Positions 16,314-25,776 are shown, counted from the stretch's first letter. The stretch: DNA of 64,000 bases from Candidatus Hydrogenedentota bacterium (GCA_020848835.1 JADLHJ010000004.1:1-64000), one strand, 5' to 3'. Numbers and translations: made by a program. The notes: generated by a model not told the origin, from the letters alone.

Positions 16314-17099
16314 TTACGAACCGATTTGCTTTTCGACTTCTTTCAAGGCCGCTTCTTTCTGTTCGGGGGTAGTCTCGGCCGAACCGAGCGTCTTTTCGCG
16401 CGGCTGGATGCCGGCAGTCTCAGGCGTCTTCAGGCCCATATCGACTTCAAACTGGCGCAGCAAGTCTTCCGCCTGCGCCTGTTCGACGCGGCGCTCCGCT
16501 TCTATTTCCTGTACGCCTTCACCGGAGAGATCGGCGGCGACACGCACCTTCGCGCGGTTGGTATCGATCTTCCGCTGGATAACGTCTTCGAGCTGGCCGA
16601 AGTCCGTGGTGACGTCGAAATTCAAGCTTTGTGCGAGCTTGCTAACTTCCGCTTCGGCGGCGCTCATCTTCAGTTCGGCGTCGTACTTCTGAATCTTGCC
16701 CTGAAGCTCGTGCAGTTTTTTTGTCGCGTGCTGAATTTTGGTGAGATAGTTTTGATAACTCGTTTCGTGGAGTTGAAGTTGTTCCTGGTTCTCCTTCAAC
16801 TCGTCCTGCGCGCGCTTTAGTTCGATGGCGAACTTGCCCGCCGTATCGCGATCGTTTACCGCGAGATAGCTTTTCACCTTCGCCGTGAGATCGGCGATGC
16901 GTTTTTCGTCGCCTTTGACCTGGCGCGTGACGCGCTCGACGAGCGCGCGGTATTGCTCGAGGCCAGTCCGGCCTTCCTTAAGCTGTTCGACCGCGTTGTC
17001 GTATTCGAGTTGCATCTGGGCGATGGGATCCATCTCCCAGAAGAAGTTGGCCAGTTTGTTAACCTGCGCCACAAAGGCCCGCCAGACTTTGCCGAACAT
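16314..17099 (-). CDS. PspA/IM30-family protein
   Basis: A 261-residue, almost wholly helical protein with the PspA layout: an amphipathic start (MFGKVWRAFVAQVNKLANFF), then DPIAQMQLEYDNAVEQLKEG and long coiled coils to about residue 190, with a looser tail ending in a Lys/Glu helix. PspA/IM30 proteins line and remodel the inner membrane under stress. No pspF, pspB or pspC is nearby. It is the first gene of the ABC/OmpA unit (47-base gap), so its membrane action may serve that transporter. GAGGAG precedes the ATG. Confidence 0.85.
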   Translation of the reverse strand: MFGKVWRAFVAQVNKLANFFWEMDPIAQMQLEYDNAVEQLKEGRTGLEQYRALVERVTRQVKGDEKRIADLTAKVKSYLAVNDRDTAGKFAIELKRAQDELKENQEQLQLHETSYQNYLTKIQHATKKLHELQGKIQKYDAELKMSAAEAEVSKLAQSLNFDVTTDFGQLEDVIQRKIDTNRAKVRVAADLSGEGVQEIEAERRVEQAQAEDLLRQFEVDMGLKTPETAGIQPREKTLGSAETTPEQKEAALKEVEKQIGS

Positions 17100-17264
17100 A
17101 GCGCTCCTCTTTATTTCCGCTTGTCCGTGCGCGCCGCAACCCGCCGCACCGCACAGACTGCCTCACCATAACGCGTCCGTATGCGCACTTTTTGGATACC
17201 ACCGCATCGTACTGGAATCGGATGGGGGCGGGCAAACTCCACCACTGTGAATACGCATTCGGGC

Positions 17265-17329
17265 GCGGGTTTTCCAACCCGCCGTTCTTTTATTTGGGTG
17301 GCATCAGGCAAATTGAGTGGCGGGTTGGA
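17265..17329. repeat. Three-armed inverted-repeat cluster between PspA and PSD1 genes
   Basis: GCGGGTT (17265-17271) pairs with AACCCGC (17276-17282) over a 4-base loop and is followed on the plus strand by the T-rich CGTTCTTTTATTT. A second GGCGGGTTGGA at 17319-17329 is the perfect complement of TCCAACCCGCC (17273-17283), so the middle arm has two partners. It lies between divergent genes and may be a mobile-type small repeat or a leader switch for the PSD1 gene. The rest of the ~280-base gap shows nothing further. Confidence 0.5.
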
Positions 17330-17381
17330 GAATCCGGCCCCGAATAGCGTTATCTGGGTCGGTGTGGCATAGTATTTGGCC

Positions 17382-20300
17382 ATGATTTATCGAAGCTGCA
17401 CTCGATTGATTACAGGCGTTTTCCTTGCCGCATTGGCGTTGTCGCCCGACGCGAAGGCGGACGACGTCACCACGGATTTCCGTGCGACCTTGGAAGCCTT
17501 CGGCAATGCCAACGCGCGCGCAACGCTTGCCGAACAACTTGCGCAAGAACAGTCGCGACTCAACGCAGAAATTCAGAAAGCGCCCGATGACGCGGCCCGC
17601 GCCGAATTACAGTCCAAGATTCGGGCTGTCGAAGCGGCATTGAAACTTGCCGGAATTCAAAAAGACACGGTTCAGCAATTCAGTGAAGACGCAATTCATT
17701 TCTTTGAGTCGAAGGTGCGACCGGTGCTCGTCGAGCATTGCCAGTCCTGCCACGGCGCTGAAAAACAAAAATCCAACCTGCGCCTCGATTCACGCGACGC
17801 CATCTTGCAGGGCGGAGATCACGGCGCGGCGGTGGTGCCAGGGGACGTGGCGAAGAGTTTGTTGATCGGCGCGATTCAGTACGAGCAGCAGTTGAAGATG
17901 CCGCCGAATTCGAAGATGGAGCAGGCTTCAATAGATGTGCTGGTCGATTGGGTGAAGATGGGCGCGCCGTGGCCGGCGGAAAACGCTGCTGCAGCGAAGT
18001 TGCAATCCGGCATCGACATCGCCAAAGGTCGGGAATGGTGGGCCTTCAAGCCGGTTGCGAATCCTGCGCCGCCAGCGGTGAAGGACACGGCGTGGATCAA
18101 GACGCCGGTGGACAATTTCATCCTCGCGAAGCTGGAGCAGGAAAAAATCGCACCTGCACAGCCTGCTGACAAACGCCCGCTGATTCGCCGCGCTACATTC
18201 GATCTCATCGGGCTTCCGCCGACGCCGGAGGAGGTCAATGCGTTCATTGCAGATGAATCGCCGGACGCCTTCGCAAAGGTAGTTGAACGGCTGCTCGCGT
18301 CGCCGCACTACGGTGAACGCTGGGGACGCCACTGGCTCGATGTCGTGCGCTACACCGATTCGTTCGATTCGCGAGGCGGCACCGTGACAGACCCCGTAAA
18401 CTCATGGCGTTACCGCGACTGGGTAATCGATTCGTTCAATCGCGATATGCCATACAGCGAATTCGTGAAGTACCAGATCGCCGGGGATTTGCTTCCCGAT
18501 CCCAAAGCGCCGGAATCTGGCTTCAACCGCGATGGCACCATCGCCACCGCAATGCTCGCTATCGGCAACTGGCCGCAGGGCGACGCCGACAAACAAAAGA
18601 TGGTCACGGATATTGTCGACGATCAGATCGACGTCGTGGCGCGCGGGATGCTCGGCGTGACGATGGGCTGTGCGCGGTGTCACGATCACAAGTTTGATCC
18701 CTTTACGATGCAAGACTACTACGGCCTCGCGGGGATTTTCTTCAGTTCACACATCCTTCCCGGGCCGGGGCAGAAGACCGAAGGCTCGCCGATTCTTCAT
18801 ATCCCGCTGATGACGCCGGAAGTTGCGGCGGCACGCGACGCGCGCAACAAGCGCGAAGGCGAATTGACGAATGCGGTGAACGAGCAATCTGCCGCGCTGC
18901 GTCAGCGGGTGGTGCCGGGTATGATGCAACAAACCACCGCGTATCTTGCCGCCGCCAGTGATGCCACGAACGCGCAGAAGTCGGATTCCGCATTTAGACT
19001 GGCTGATTTTGCGGCTTCGCGCGGACTCAATTCTGACGCCCTTGCACGGTGGATGGACGCGCTTGGGCTCGCGCCGATGCGCTATTTGAAGAACCCCGCG
19101 CGTAACGTTTCTGAAATTCCGGGGCTTCTTTCCTGGACCGGGACGAACGGCATGCCGTCAGCGACATTCAACACGACCGATCAGGAAAAGATATTCGCGA
19201 CAATCAAGCAACCGCCCCGCTCGGTGATGGTTCATCCGTCACCGCAGACCGGGGTTGCCGTAGCGTGGCGCAGCCCGATCGCAGGAACGATCGAGATGCA
19301 TGCCTCCGTGATTGACGCCGATCCAACGTGTGGGAATGGCGTTGTATGGCGACTCGATCAGCGCGTGGGTATCAGCGGAAAGACCCTCGTGGAAGGCATC
19401 ATGGAAAATGCGGCGATGAGCGAGATCGCTCCGCAGCCAATCGAAGTCGCGGCGGGCGATCTGTTACTGATTGCGATCGAGCCGCGCGGCGATTATTCCT
19501 GCGATTCAACCGTGGTCCGCTGGCAGATTACGAGCATGGACGAACCATCGAAGACTTGGCGTCTTACGCCAGATATCATCGATGATCCATTGAAGTCGAA
19601 CCCGTTGCCGGATTCCTTGGGCAACGCGGATACCTGGGCTTTTGTTGATCTCGGAGGGCCGCCGATGCCGGCCGATTCTCCACTTGCGACATGGGCCGCC
19701 GCGGCAAACGACAACACCGCGCGGGATACTGCCGCGCAGGCAGTGCAGTCGGCGCTCGATGGCGTGGTAGCCGCGCTGGCAGCGAACCAAAACGATGTCG
19801 CGAAATTACCAGATGACGCGAACACGCGTTTCTACAAGTTTCTCGTTTCGAATCAGGGACCTTACTTCGTTGATCCGATGACGCTTACGGCGCCGGAATT
19901 TGCGGCGGACCGCGAGAAACTTGCGGCAGTGCGCAAAGAACTGGACGAGCTGCGCGCGCAACCGTTGCCGGAGATCGATTACACCGAAGGCGCGCAGGAA
20001 GGCGGCACGCCAAACACGGAGCATGAAGGTATACGCAACGCGCGGATCCACAAGCGCGGAACGTACACGCAGCTTGGCGATGAGGTGCCGCGTAACTTCC
20101 CCGCGGTGCTGGCGAAAGAGAACGCCGCGCCGCCGCAGATAACCGGCAGCGGACGCAAGCAGTTGGCGGAGTGGGTTGGGAGCGCGGAGAATCCGTTGAC
20201 CGCGCGCGTGATGGTGAACCGCATTTGGCAGCACCATTTCGGCGAAGGCATTGTGCGCACTCCGGGCAATTTCGGCAAGCAGGGAATTGCGCCGACACAC

Positions 20301-20954
20301 GCGGAACTCCTCGATTTTCTCGCGAGTGAGTTTGTGAAGTCGGGCTGGTCGATCAAAGCGATGCACCGGCTAATTATGTTGTCATCAGCCTATCGGCAAT
20401 CGTGCGTCGCGTCGGCGCCTGGTATCGATCCCGACAATCAGAATTTTGGCCGCATGAACCGGCGTAGACTCGAAGCGGAGCCGTTGCGCGATGCAATGCT
20501 TGCAGTGTCCGGTAAGCTGGATTTGACGCTGGGCGGTTTGCCCTTCCCGGAGATTAAGACGCCGCGACGCACGGTATATTTCCGCACGGTGCGCAGCGAT
20601 CGAACGTCGTACACGATGTTATTCGACGCGGCGGACCCAACGACGATTATCGACAAGCGCACGGAATCGACTGTCGCGCCGCAGGCCCTGTTCTTAATCA
20701 ACAATCCGTTTGTGCTGGAGCAGGCAAAGGCGCTTGCGGAACGCGTATTGACGTGGCAAGACAAGGACGATGCCGCGCGAATCGCGGAGTTGTACGCGCT
20801 GTTCTACGCACGCCCCGCGCGCGACGAGGAGATCGCGATCGGCAAGCGCGTATTGGAAAGTGCCCGCGCGAGTTACGCGAATGACGAGGCGCGTTCATGG
20901 GAGGAGTATTGCCAGATACTGCTCTGCTCGAACGAGTTTACGTTTATTGACTGA
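17382..20954 (+). CDS. PSD1-type planctomycete cytochrome c (DUF1549/DUF1553) protein
   Basis: Order: signal peptide, a ~75-residue helical segment, a cytochrome c site CQSCH (about 120-124), then DUF1549 (AWIKTPVDNFILAKLEQEKI, RRATFDLIGLPPTPEE, HYGERWGRHWLDVVRY, GCARCHDHKFDP), an inserted beta-rich stretch (about 640-760) and DUF1553 (ENPLTARVMVNRIWQHHFG, FGKQGIAPTHAELLDFLA, RRRLEAEPLRDAML). A second CxxCH (CARCH) lies in DUF1549. The protein is probably a periplasmic redox/haem protein of unknown substrate. ATG 17382 is preferred over a TTG two codons earlier. Usually such genes are followed by a DUF1501 gene on the same strand; here DUF1501 faces it from the other side. Confidence 0.9.
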   Translation: MIYRSCTRLITGVFLAALALSPDAKADDVTTDFRATLEAFGNANARATLAEQLAQEQSRLNAEIQKAPDDAARAELQSKIRAVEAALKLAGIQKDTVQQFSEDAIHFFESKVRPVLVEHCQSCHGAEKQKSNLRLDSRDAILQGGDHGAAVVPGDVAKSLLIGAIQYEQQLKMPPNSKMEQASIDVLVDWVKMGAPWPAENAAAAKLQSGIDIAKGREWWAFKPVANPAPPAVKDTAWIKTPVDNFILAKLEQEKIAPAQPADKRPLIRRATFDLIGLPPTPEEVNAFIADESPDAFAKVVERLLASPHYGERWGRHWLDVVRYTDSFDSRGGTVTDPVNSWRYRDWVIDSFNRDMPYSEFVKYQIAGDLLPDPKAPESGFNRDGTIATAMLAIGNWPQGDADKQKMVTDIVDDQIDVVARGMLGVTMGCARCHDHKFDPFTMQDYYGLAGIFFSSHILPGPGQKTEGSPILHIPLMTPEVAAARDARNKREGELTNAVNEQSAALRQRVVPGMMQQTTAYLAAASDATNAQKSDSAFRLADFAASRGLNSDALARWMDALGLAPMRYLKNPARNVSEIPGLLSWTGTNGMPSATFNTTDQEKIFATIKQPPRSVMVHPSPQTGVAVAWRSPIAGTIEMHASVIDADPTCGNGVVWRLDQRVGISGKTLVEGIMENAAMSEIAPQPIEVAAGDLLLIAIEPRGDYSCDSTVVRWQITSMDEPSKTWRLTPDIIDDPLKSNPLPDSLGNADTWAFVDLGGPPMPADSPLATWAAAANDNTARDTAAQAVQSALDGVVAALAANQNDVAKLPDDANTRFYKFLVSNQGPYFVDPMTLTAPEFAADREKLAAVRKELDELRAQPLPEIDYTEGAQEGGTPNTEHEGIRNARIHKRGTYTQLGDEVPRNFPAVLAKENAAPPQITGSGRKQLAEWVGSAENPLTARVMVNRIWQHHFGEGIVRTPGNFGKQGIAPTHAELLDFLASEFVKSGWSIKAMHRLIMLSSAYRQSCVASAPGIDPDNQNFGRMNRRRLEAEPLRDAMLAVSGKLDLTLGGLPFPEIKTPRRTVYFRTVRSDRTSYTMLFDAADPTTIIDKRTESTVAPQALFLINNPFVLEQAKALAERVLTWQDKDDAARIAELYALFYARPARDEEIAIGKRVLESARASYANDEARSWEEYCQILLCSNEFTFID

Positions 20955-20973
20955 TGCGCGTTACGTAGCGCCC

Positions 20974-21008
20974 AAAAAAAGTAGCGCCTCGCTCGCCGAG
21001 CGCGGCGC
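20974..21008 (-). terminator. Intrinsic terminator of the DUF1800-DUF1501 operon
   Basis: A near-perfect 25-base palindrome (20984-21008, one mismatch) is followed on the minus strand, after three bases, by seven T's (20980-20974). It lies 60 bases beyond the DUF1501 stop, at the point of convergence with the PSD1 gene. No T-run follows on the plus strand, so it serves the minus-strand operon. Confidence 0.75.
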
Positions 21009-21068
21009 AGTTTACAGTGGCGCTGCATTCAGGCGACGCTGCGCTATTTACTCGAATGTTTCGGGCTG

Positions 21069-22352
21069 CTATACCGCCGTCACCCCGCGGAAGACCGGCG
21101 TGTAGCCTGGAAACACTTCCGTTAAATTAGAATTGCCCAAGCGGTATTGCACGATTTCCGCGAGGATGTCGCGGTAGTCGATCGTGATCGCAAGGTCCTG
21201 TCCCTGAAACAATTCGTCATCTCCGAGGCCCGGCCAATCCGTCAACACGCGGCCGCCGTCGATGTTGTTGCCAAGCAGCATCATGAGGCCGCCGTGGCCG
21301 TGGTCGGTGCCTGCGGTGGCGTTTTCGAAGCAGATGCGTCCGAACTCGGACATGACCGCGACGACGTAATTCTTTGTCGAATCGCCTTTCATGTCGGCGT
21401 GAAATGCCGAGAGCGTGTCGGCGACTTCTTGCATCAAGTCTGCCATGTAGCCTTCGCGCGGCTGCTGGTCGGCGTGCGTGTCCCAGCCGCCGATATCGAC
21501 GCAGATCGCTTCAACACCGATGCCGGACTTGATGAGCGCGGCGCTCGATTTCATCGACTGCGCAAACCACGAATCGGGATAAACCGCGTCATTTGAAGGT
21601 GTGTAGTTTTCGAAGTCGATCGCATTGATCGTGTTGAAAGTCGTGATCGTGTTTGCGGCGGTGATCTGCAGTTGGACGGGACCCTGCGCGTACATTTGTC
21701 CAATTGCGGCCATCCGGTCGTCCACGGTTTCCGACCAGCCTTCGATGCCGAAGTCGGACAGGTTTGGAATGGGTAGTGCCAGCGGCGCGCCCACGAGCGA
21801 GCGTTGGAGCGCGGAGTTGATTCCCACCGCGCGAAGAATCGCGGTCGGGCTTGCGGGCGCGGCTGAGGTCAAGTGCCGCCCGATCCAACCCGTAAATACG
21901 GAGGCGTCAAGTTCCTTGCCGATCTCGGTCACGTACTCCGCCTGGAAGTGTGATCGCGATTCGTCCGGCGTCCCCGTCGCGTGAACGTACAACAGATCGC
22001 CCTGGTTGTATGCGGTCTTTAAACTCTTCATCGGCTTCGGAATGCCGAAGAACCCATCGAGATCGGTGCAGGCGTCCTGACTGCCGCTGTCGGGGCGCGG
22101 TATGTTCAGCGTGGGGCGCAGCGAATAGTAGTGATTGTCGCCGTGTGGAACGCACATGGTCAATGCGTCCGCGCCGCCGCGCAGGAAGACTGCGATCAAT
22201 ACGTCGCGATCGGTGGGGCCGTCCGCAAAGGCCACGCGCGGCAGCCACAAGGGCGCGCCGACCGCTGCAGCCGTGGCCGCGCCCACGCCCATGAATTGCC
22301 GGCGCGACAGGTTGTTGTATTCGTTGCATCCGCGTTGTTTGCACTTGTGCAT
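21069..22352 (-). CDS. DUF1501 Tat-exported protein
   Basis: A 427-residue protein with a Tat signal (LSRRQFMGVGAATAAAVGAP), a start on mature DUF1501 with VFLRGGADALTMCVPHGD, the HATGTPDESRSHF segment, ICVDIGGWDTHADQQ and VVAVMSEFGRICFENATAGTDHGHGG, features of the alkaline-phosphatase-like DUF1501 family. It is probably periplasmic; the activity is unknown. I chose ATG 22352 (AGGAGT 8 bases upstream, 26 bases after the DUF1800 stop); an earlier in-frame ATG at 22472 lies within DUF1800. A Cys-bearing stretch (MHKCKQRGCNEYNN) precedes the Tat arginines, which is odd. Partner of the DUF1800 gene. Confidence 0.9.
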   Translation of the reverse strand: MHKCKQRGCNEYNNLSRRQFMGVGAATAAAVGAPLWLPRVAFADGPTDRDVLIAVFLRGGADALTMCVPHGDNHYYSLRPTLNIPRPDSGSQDACTDLDGFFGIPKPMKSLKTAYNQGDLLYVHATGTPDESRSHFQAEYVTEIGKELDASVFTGWIGRHLTSAAPASPTAILRAVGINSALQRSLVGAPLALPIPNLSDFGIEGWSETVDDRMAAIGQMYAQGPVQLQITAANTITTFNTINAIDFENYTPSNDAVYPDSWFAQSMKSSAALIKSGIGVEAICVDIGGWDTHADQQPREGYMADLMQEVADTLSAFHADMKGDSTKNYVVAVMSEFGRICFENATAGTDHGHGGLMMLLGNNIDGGRVLTDWPGLGDDELFQGQDLAITIDYRDILAEIVQYRLGNSNLTEVFPGYTPVFRGVTAV

Positions 22353-22378
22353 TGGTGAAACTCCTGGGCACGCAGCCG

Positions 22379-23962
22379 TTAGTACCACTGGAAATTCGAC
22401 GACGACACAGCAAGGCCCAAGACCTCGCGCCGGCGCCACACGGATGCGATGCTTTCGTCGGCGTAGTTCCACAGGATCGTCCTGTCCGCCTGGGACATCT
22501 TGCCGCCGAAGAAGGTGTTGTCCACGCGCTTGATGAAAGTATCGGTGTCCATCTCGCCTTCAAACGCGGAGATATCGAACAGGGGATTGTAATTCTGGCT
22601 GTAGATGTACGAGCCGTAGCGCCAACGCGGCAGCAGCCCGCCCGCCCAATATTCGAGTTGATCGGAATATCCATTTGGCGGAGACCATTGATAGGGTTCG
22701 TGGCCCATGAGAGAGAGCGTGTAGCGGATGCTCCAGAAGTCGATGATCTCGGAAGGCAACATACGCAGTGTGGACATCACGAGGTGGTAGGGGCGTTTCA
22801 TCTTTGGCAAGGATTGCACGAGCCACTCGGGGCTTAACGCCACCTTGATCATCTTCTTAATATTGCCGCCGCTGCTCACATAAGTGTCGGCGATACTGTT
22901 CACCAGCGCTTCCGGCGGGTTATAGCCCCAGAGCCAATTCGCCATCTTGCGGCCGATGAAACGGCCTGTGATCGGCGCGTATTCAGGGCTGTTCGTGAGA
23001 ATGTCGAGCACGATCTCCGCATCCTTCACGCCGCCCTTCTTCGGTATTTCGTAACCGAGCACTTTCTTCTTTTTCTTGTCATGCGCCCAGTTGTAGAACT
23101 TGAATTTCCCCCAGTTCGGGTGATCGTACTCCCACACGAAGGAATAGCCCGTGAGGCAACGCGCCACTTCTTCCACGTCCTTTTGCGTGTAGTTGCCGAC
23201 GCCGAGCGTGTGTAGTTCCATCAATTCGCGCGCGTAATTCTGGTTTGGCGCTTCTTTTGAGCTGGGATCGTTGTCGAGATAGATGAGCATGGCAGGGCTG
23301 TGCATGGATGCTGATGCCATGTCGGGAAAACTGCCGAGCGCATGCTTGCGGACCACGTCGCGGGTGTCCGTTGGCAGCATGTAATACATGTAGTCTTTTT
23401 CGATAAAGATGTTGAAGTGGTCGCGCCAAAACTCGCACATGCGCTCGTAGAGCTGTCGCTTGCTGTAGGCCGAGCGCATAATCGTCGAATTGATGATTTC
23501 GTAAAAGACTTCGTAGTTGCCTTCATTGGCCGCGTCCGCGAGTTGCTTCGCGCTCCAGTTCAGGCTGACGAAATCGGAGAGGCGATCCTGCAGATCGCTG
23601 TCGTCGATGTTGGTGTGATCGAGTTGGTAGTCGAGGTAATCGTCGTAGCCCATTTCCGCGGCGAGGTCGAGGTCTTGTTTGCTTGCGCCGTAGCAGCAGC
23701 GATCGACAAGCCGACGCAGAAGCGGATCGTAGCCCTTGGCGTCTTTGCCTTGTTCGGCAATTTCGTCTTCGACGGTCTTCTCCGCGAAGGCGGGAATCGA
23801 CATCGCGCCGCCGAGCAGTGCAGACCCGAGACCCTTGCCGAACAACATGTCACGCCGGGACAGATGGTTGCCGCGCTCGTTGGCGTCATCGGTGGGATCG
23901 TCGAAAAGAAGGGGTCGGACAAATTGGCTGATTTTCCGCTGAACCGTTGCCTGCATTCCCAT
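22379..23962 (-). CDS. DUF1800 Tat-exported protein
   Basis: A 527-residue protein with a long, late Tat signal (HLSRRDMLFGKGLGSALLGG, residues about 33-52) and the DUF1800 pattern: LLRRLVDRCCYGASKQDL, ERMCEFWRDHFNIF, NQNYARELMELHTLGVGNYTQ and DVEEVARCLTGYSF. DUF1800 genes almost always precede a DUF1501 gene, as here; both products are exported and their joint function is unknown. A ~200-base leader separates it from a promoter-like -10 on the minus strand. Confidence 0.9.
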   Translation of the reverse strand: MGMQATVQRKISQFVRPLLFDDPTDDANERGNHLSRRDMLFGKGLGSALLGGAMSIPAFAEKTVEDEIAEQGKDAKGYDPLLRRLVDRCCYGASKQDLDLAAEMGYDDYLDYQLDHTNIDDSDLQDRLSDFVSLNWSAKQLADAANEGNYEVFYEIINSTIMRSAYSKRQLYERMCEFWRDHFNIFIEKDYMYYMLPTDTRDVVRKHALGSFPDMASASMHSPAMLIYLDNDPSSKEAPNQNYARELMELHTLGVGNYTQKDVEEVARCLTGYSFVWEYDHPNWGKFKFYNWAHDKKKKKVLGYEIPKKGGVKDAEIVLDILTNSPEYAPITGRFIGRKMANWLWGYNPPEALVNSIADTYVSSGGNIKKMIKVALSPEWLVQSLPKMKRPYHLVMSTLRMLPSEIIDFWSIRYTLSLMGHEPYQWSPPNGYSDQLEYWAGGLLPRWRYGSYIYSQNYNPLFDISAFEGEMDTDTFIKRVDNTFFGGKMSQADRTILWNYADESIASVWRRREVLGLAVSSSNFQWY

Positions 23963-24372
23963 GCGCTACCTCTCCCGTTAGCACGTGTGTGACACACATT
24001 GCTCGCCACGTGGAAAGCACATCGGTCCAGGCCCACAACCGGGAGGTAGCCTTCGCGGATTTCCCTCTTCGGCTCCCCGCCCCCACAGCAACAACAATGC
24101 GGCGCTGCACCCTCAAGCACAGACCGCCTTCCCCAGCAGTCCAGCTGACCCAAGTCCCGGCCAGCTCGCGCAGACTATACCACAAGTAATCGAAATTAAT
24201 ACAACAAAATTTTGGATAAACGGCAAAAGAATAATTTTATTTATTGATATACTGTTTTTTAATATGTAAAAACTATGACGACGTGACCGCGGACACACAA
24301 ACGAAACTTCCATCATTTAACCGTAGAGGGCCAGTGTAAGAGTGACGGATTGGTGGCGATGCCAATGGCGGG
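23963..24372. other. 410-base gene-free stretch with AT-rich island and minus-strand promoter candidate
   Basis: Between the cinA stop and the DUF1800 start I see no credible gene. Bases about 24180-24270 are strikingly A/T-rich against the GC-rich surroundings. On the minus strand they run into TTGTAT, 19 bases, TATAGT (24179-24174), a candidate promoter with an upstream A/T element for the DUF1800-DUF1501 operon. A plus-strand TTGATA/TAAAAA pair in the same island has no plus-strand gene to serve. Confidence 0.5.
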
Positions 24373-25536
24373 TTAGGCTGTCAGGTGTCGCCGGACGTGC
24401 TCAAGCGCTAGTACCGTGCCGCGGGTTTGCATCGCTGGGTCCATTCTTGGATAGCCGGAGTCCCATTCCACGTTTCCGGCTGGGGTGACGAAGGCGGCGT
24501 GGACCGTTTTTGTAGCGGGGTCGGTGACGACGCCGAGGCCGCAGTCGGCGTTGTGGACGGCGCGGGCGGTGTTGGCGGCGTCGAGCGCGGCGTGTTTCAT
24601 GTTTTGTCCCGCGTAGCGATCGATACGTTCGACGGTGCCACCAGCGAATGACGCCGCACCCGCCGCGATGAGGCGTTGGGCGATGTTGCCGCCGGTGAAG
24701 GTCTCGGTGATCGCAAGAGTCCAACTACGTTTTTGCAGCAGCGCGTCCACCACGCCTTCGATCGTTTCGTTGTCGGTGCCGAAGATGAGGCCGGGCATGC
24801 GCGCGCGGACTTGTTCGTCTACCGCATCGATCATCCTATCCGCTTCTTCAATGGTGTCGGCTTTCGCGGAGATGCGGATGCGGACGGACTCCGGCGATGC
24901 GAGCACGCCGATCTGCGGGTTCGATAGCGTGGCCATGAGATCGCCCATCTTTGAATCGACCCAACTTTCGCCTACGCCGCAGATTTTCAGCGTGCGGTGA
25001 TGAATCACGCCGTGCATGCCGTACTTCGTGCGCAGATAGGGGATCACACTGTCTTCGAGCATCGCATAGAGTTCGCGCGGTACGCCGGGCATGCAGATGA
25101 TCTCGCCGCGATCGTCGCCGCAGATAAGGCCGGGTGCGGTGCCATTTGGATTCTTGATGAGCGTGGCACCTTCAGGCGCGTAGGCTTGCTTCTTGTTGTT
25201 CTCCGTGGCGGGGCGTTTCAGAAATCCGAAGATCGCGGTGATGCCGTCCCACGCTTCCTGCCGGAATTCGAGCGGTTTGCCGAATACATCGGAGAGCGCT
25301 TCGCGCGTGAGATCGTCTTCCGTGGGGCCGAGGCCGCCGGAGGTGAGAATGACGTCCGCGCGGTTTAATGCGGCTTCAAAAACTTTTGCAATGCGCGCGC
25401 GGTTATCGCCGACGGTCGTTTTTTGATAGAGGCCGATTCCATTTTCGGCTAGCACTTTTCCGATGTGCGTCGCGTTGCTGTCCACGAGTTGACCGAGCAG
25501 GAGTTCGGTACCAATCATTACGATTTCTGCGTTCAT
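24373..25536 (-). CDS. cinA: CinA-like protein with degenerate C-terminal amidase domain
   Basis: The N-terminal COG1058 domain (1-~165) is intact: EIVMIGTELLLGQLVDSNAT, TVGDNRARI, LTSGGLGPTEDDLTREA and PGVPRELYAML. It resembles ADP-ribose pyrophosphatase/MoCF-like CinA domains. The C-terminal nicotinamide-nucleotide amidase (PncC) domain (about 260-387) is eroded. The catalytic ESCTGG motif reads ETFTGG (278-283), the VTYSN..K catalytic segment has become VERIDRYAGQNMK, and the usual GAVS and GIAGPGG motifs are absent. Whether the amidase is dead or altered is open. Transcribed alone. Confidence 0.85.
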   Translation of the reverse strand: MNAEIVMIGTELLLGQLVDSNATHIGKVLAENGIGLYQKTTVGDNRARIAKVFEAALNRADVILTSGGLGPTEDDLTREALSDVFGKPLEFRQEAWDGITAIFGFLKRPATENNKKQAYAPEGATLIKNPNGTAPGLICGDDRGEIICMPGVPRELYAMLEDSVIPYLRTKYGMHGVIHHRTLKICGVGESWVDSKMGDLMATLSNPQIGVLASPESVRIRISAKADTIEEADRMIDAVDEQVRARMPGLIFGTDNETIEGVVDALLQKRSWTLAITETFTGGNIAQRLIAAGAASFAGGTVERIDRYAGQNMKHAALDAANTARAVHNADCGLGVVTDPATKTVHAAFVTPAGNVEWDSGYPRMDPAMQTRGTVLALEHVRRHLTA

Positions 25537-25629
25537 GTTTCTTGATTACCCCAATTCCCAACGAGCACACGATGGCAGGTGCGGGCCGTGATTGTCCATT
25601 GCGGGATATGAAGCCACCGCATATTGCAG

Positions 25630-25737
25630 GGAAAAGCGGCGATGCCTCGCCGCACTCCAAAGCGCTCCGCGCGCATCTCCGAAGTCGTTAGTTCGCGCGA
25701 AGCGCTTTGGAGTGCAACGTGAAAGCGGCGCTTTTCT
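25630..25737. repeat. REP-like palindromic repeat, copy 1
   Basis: A 22-bp arm (25652-25673) and its complement (25694-25715) match with one mismatch, flanked by outer GAAAAGC/GCTTTTC. It contains AAAGCGGCG, a short spacer, then CGCCGCACTCCAAA (25648-25661), also found in copy 2 within the kdp operon. Small dispersed palindromes like this can stabilise or terminate transcripts. It lies between cinA and the kdp operon and fills part of the 334-base gap there. Confidence 0.7.
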
Positions 25738-25776
25738 CTGTATCCTTACCAATTTTTTCGGTTTCGTGAAGCAAAA

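Noticed and set aside
17111-17383. 90-codon minus-strand open frame between the PspA and PSD1 genes
   Set aside because: Spans the inverted-repeat cluster, has no ribosome site, and its product shows no recognisable pattern.
24182-24290. AT-rich island as a possible origin or integration site
   Set aside because: No repeated DnaA boxes, no att-like duplications and no integrase nearby; promoter and UP-element function suffices.
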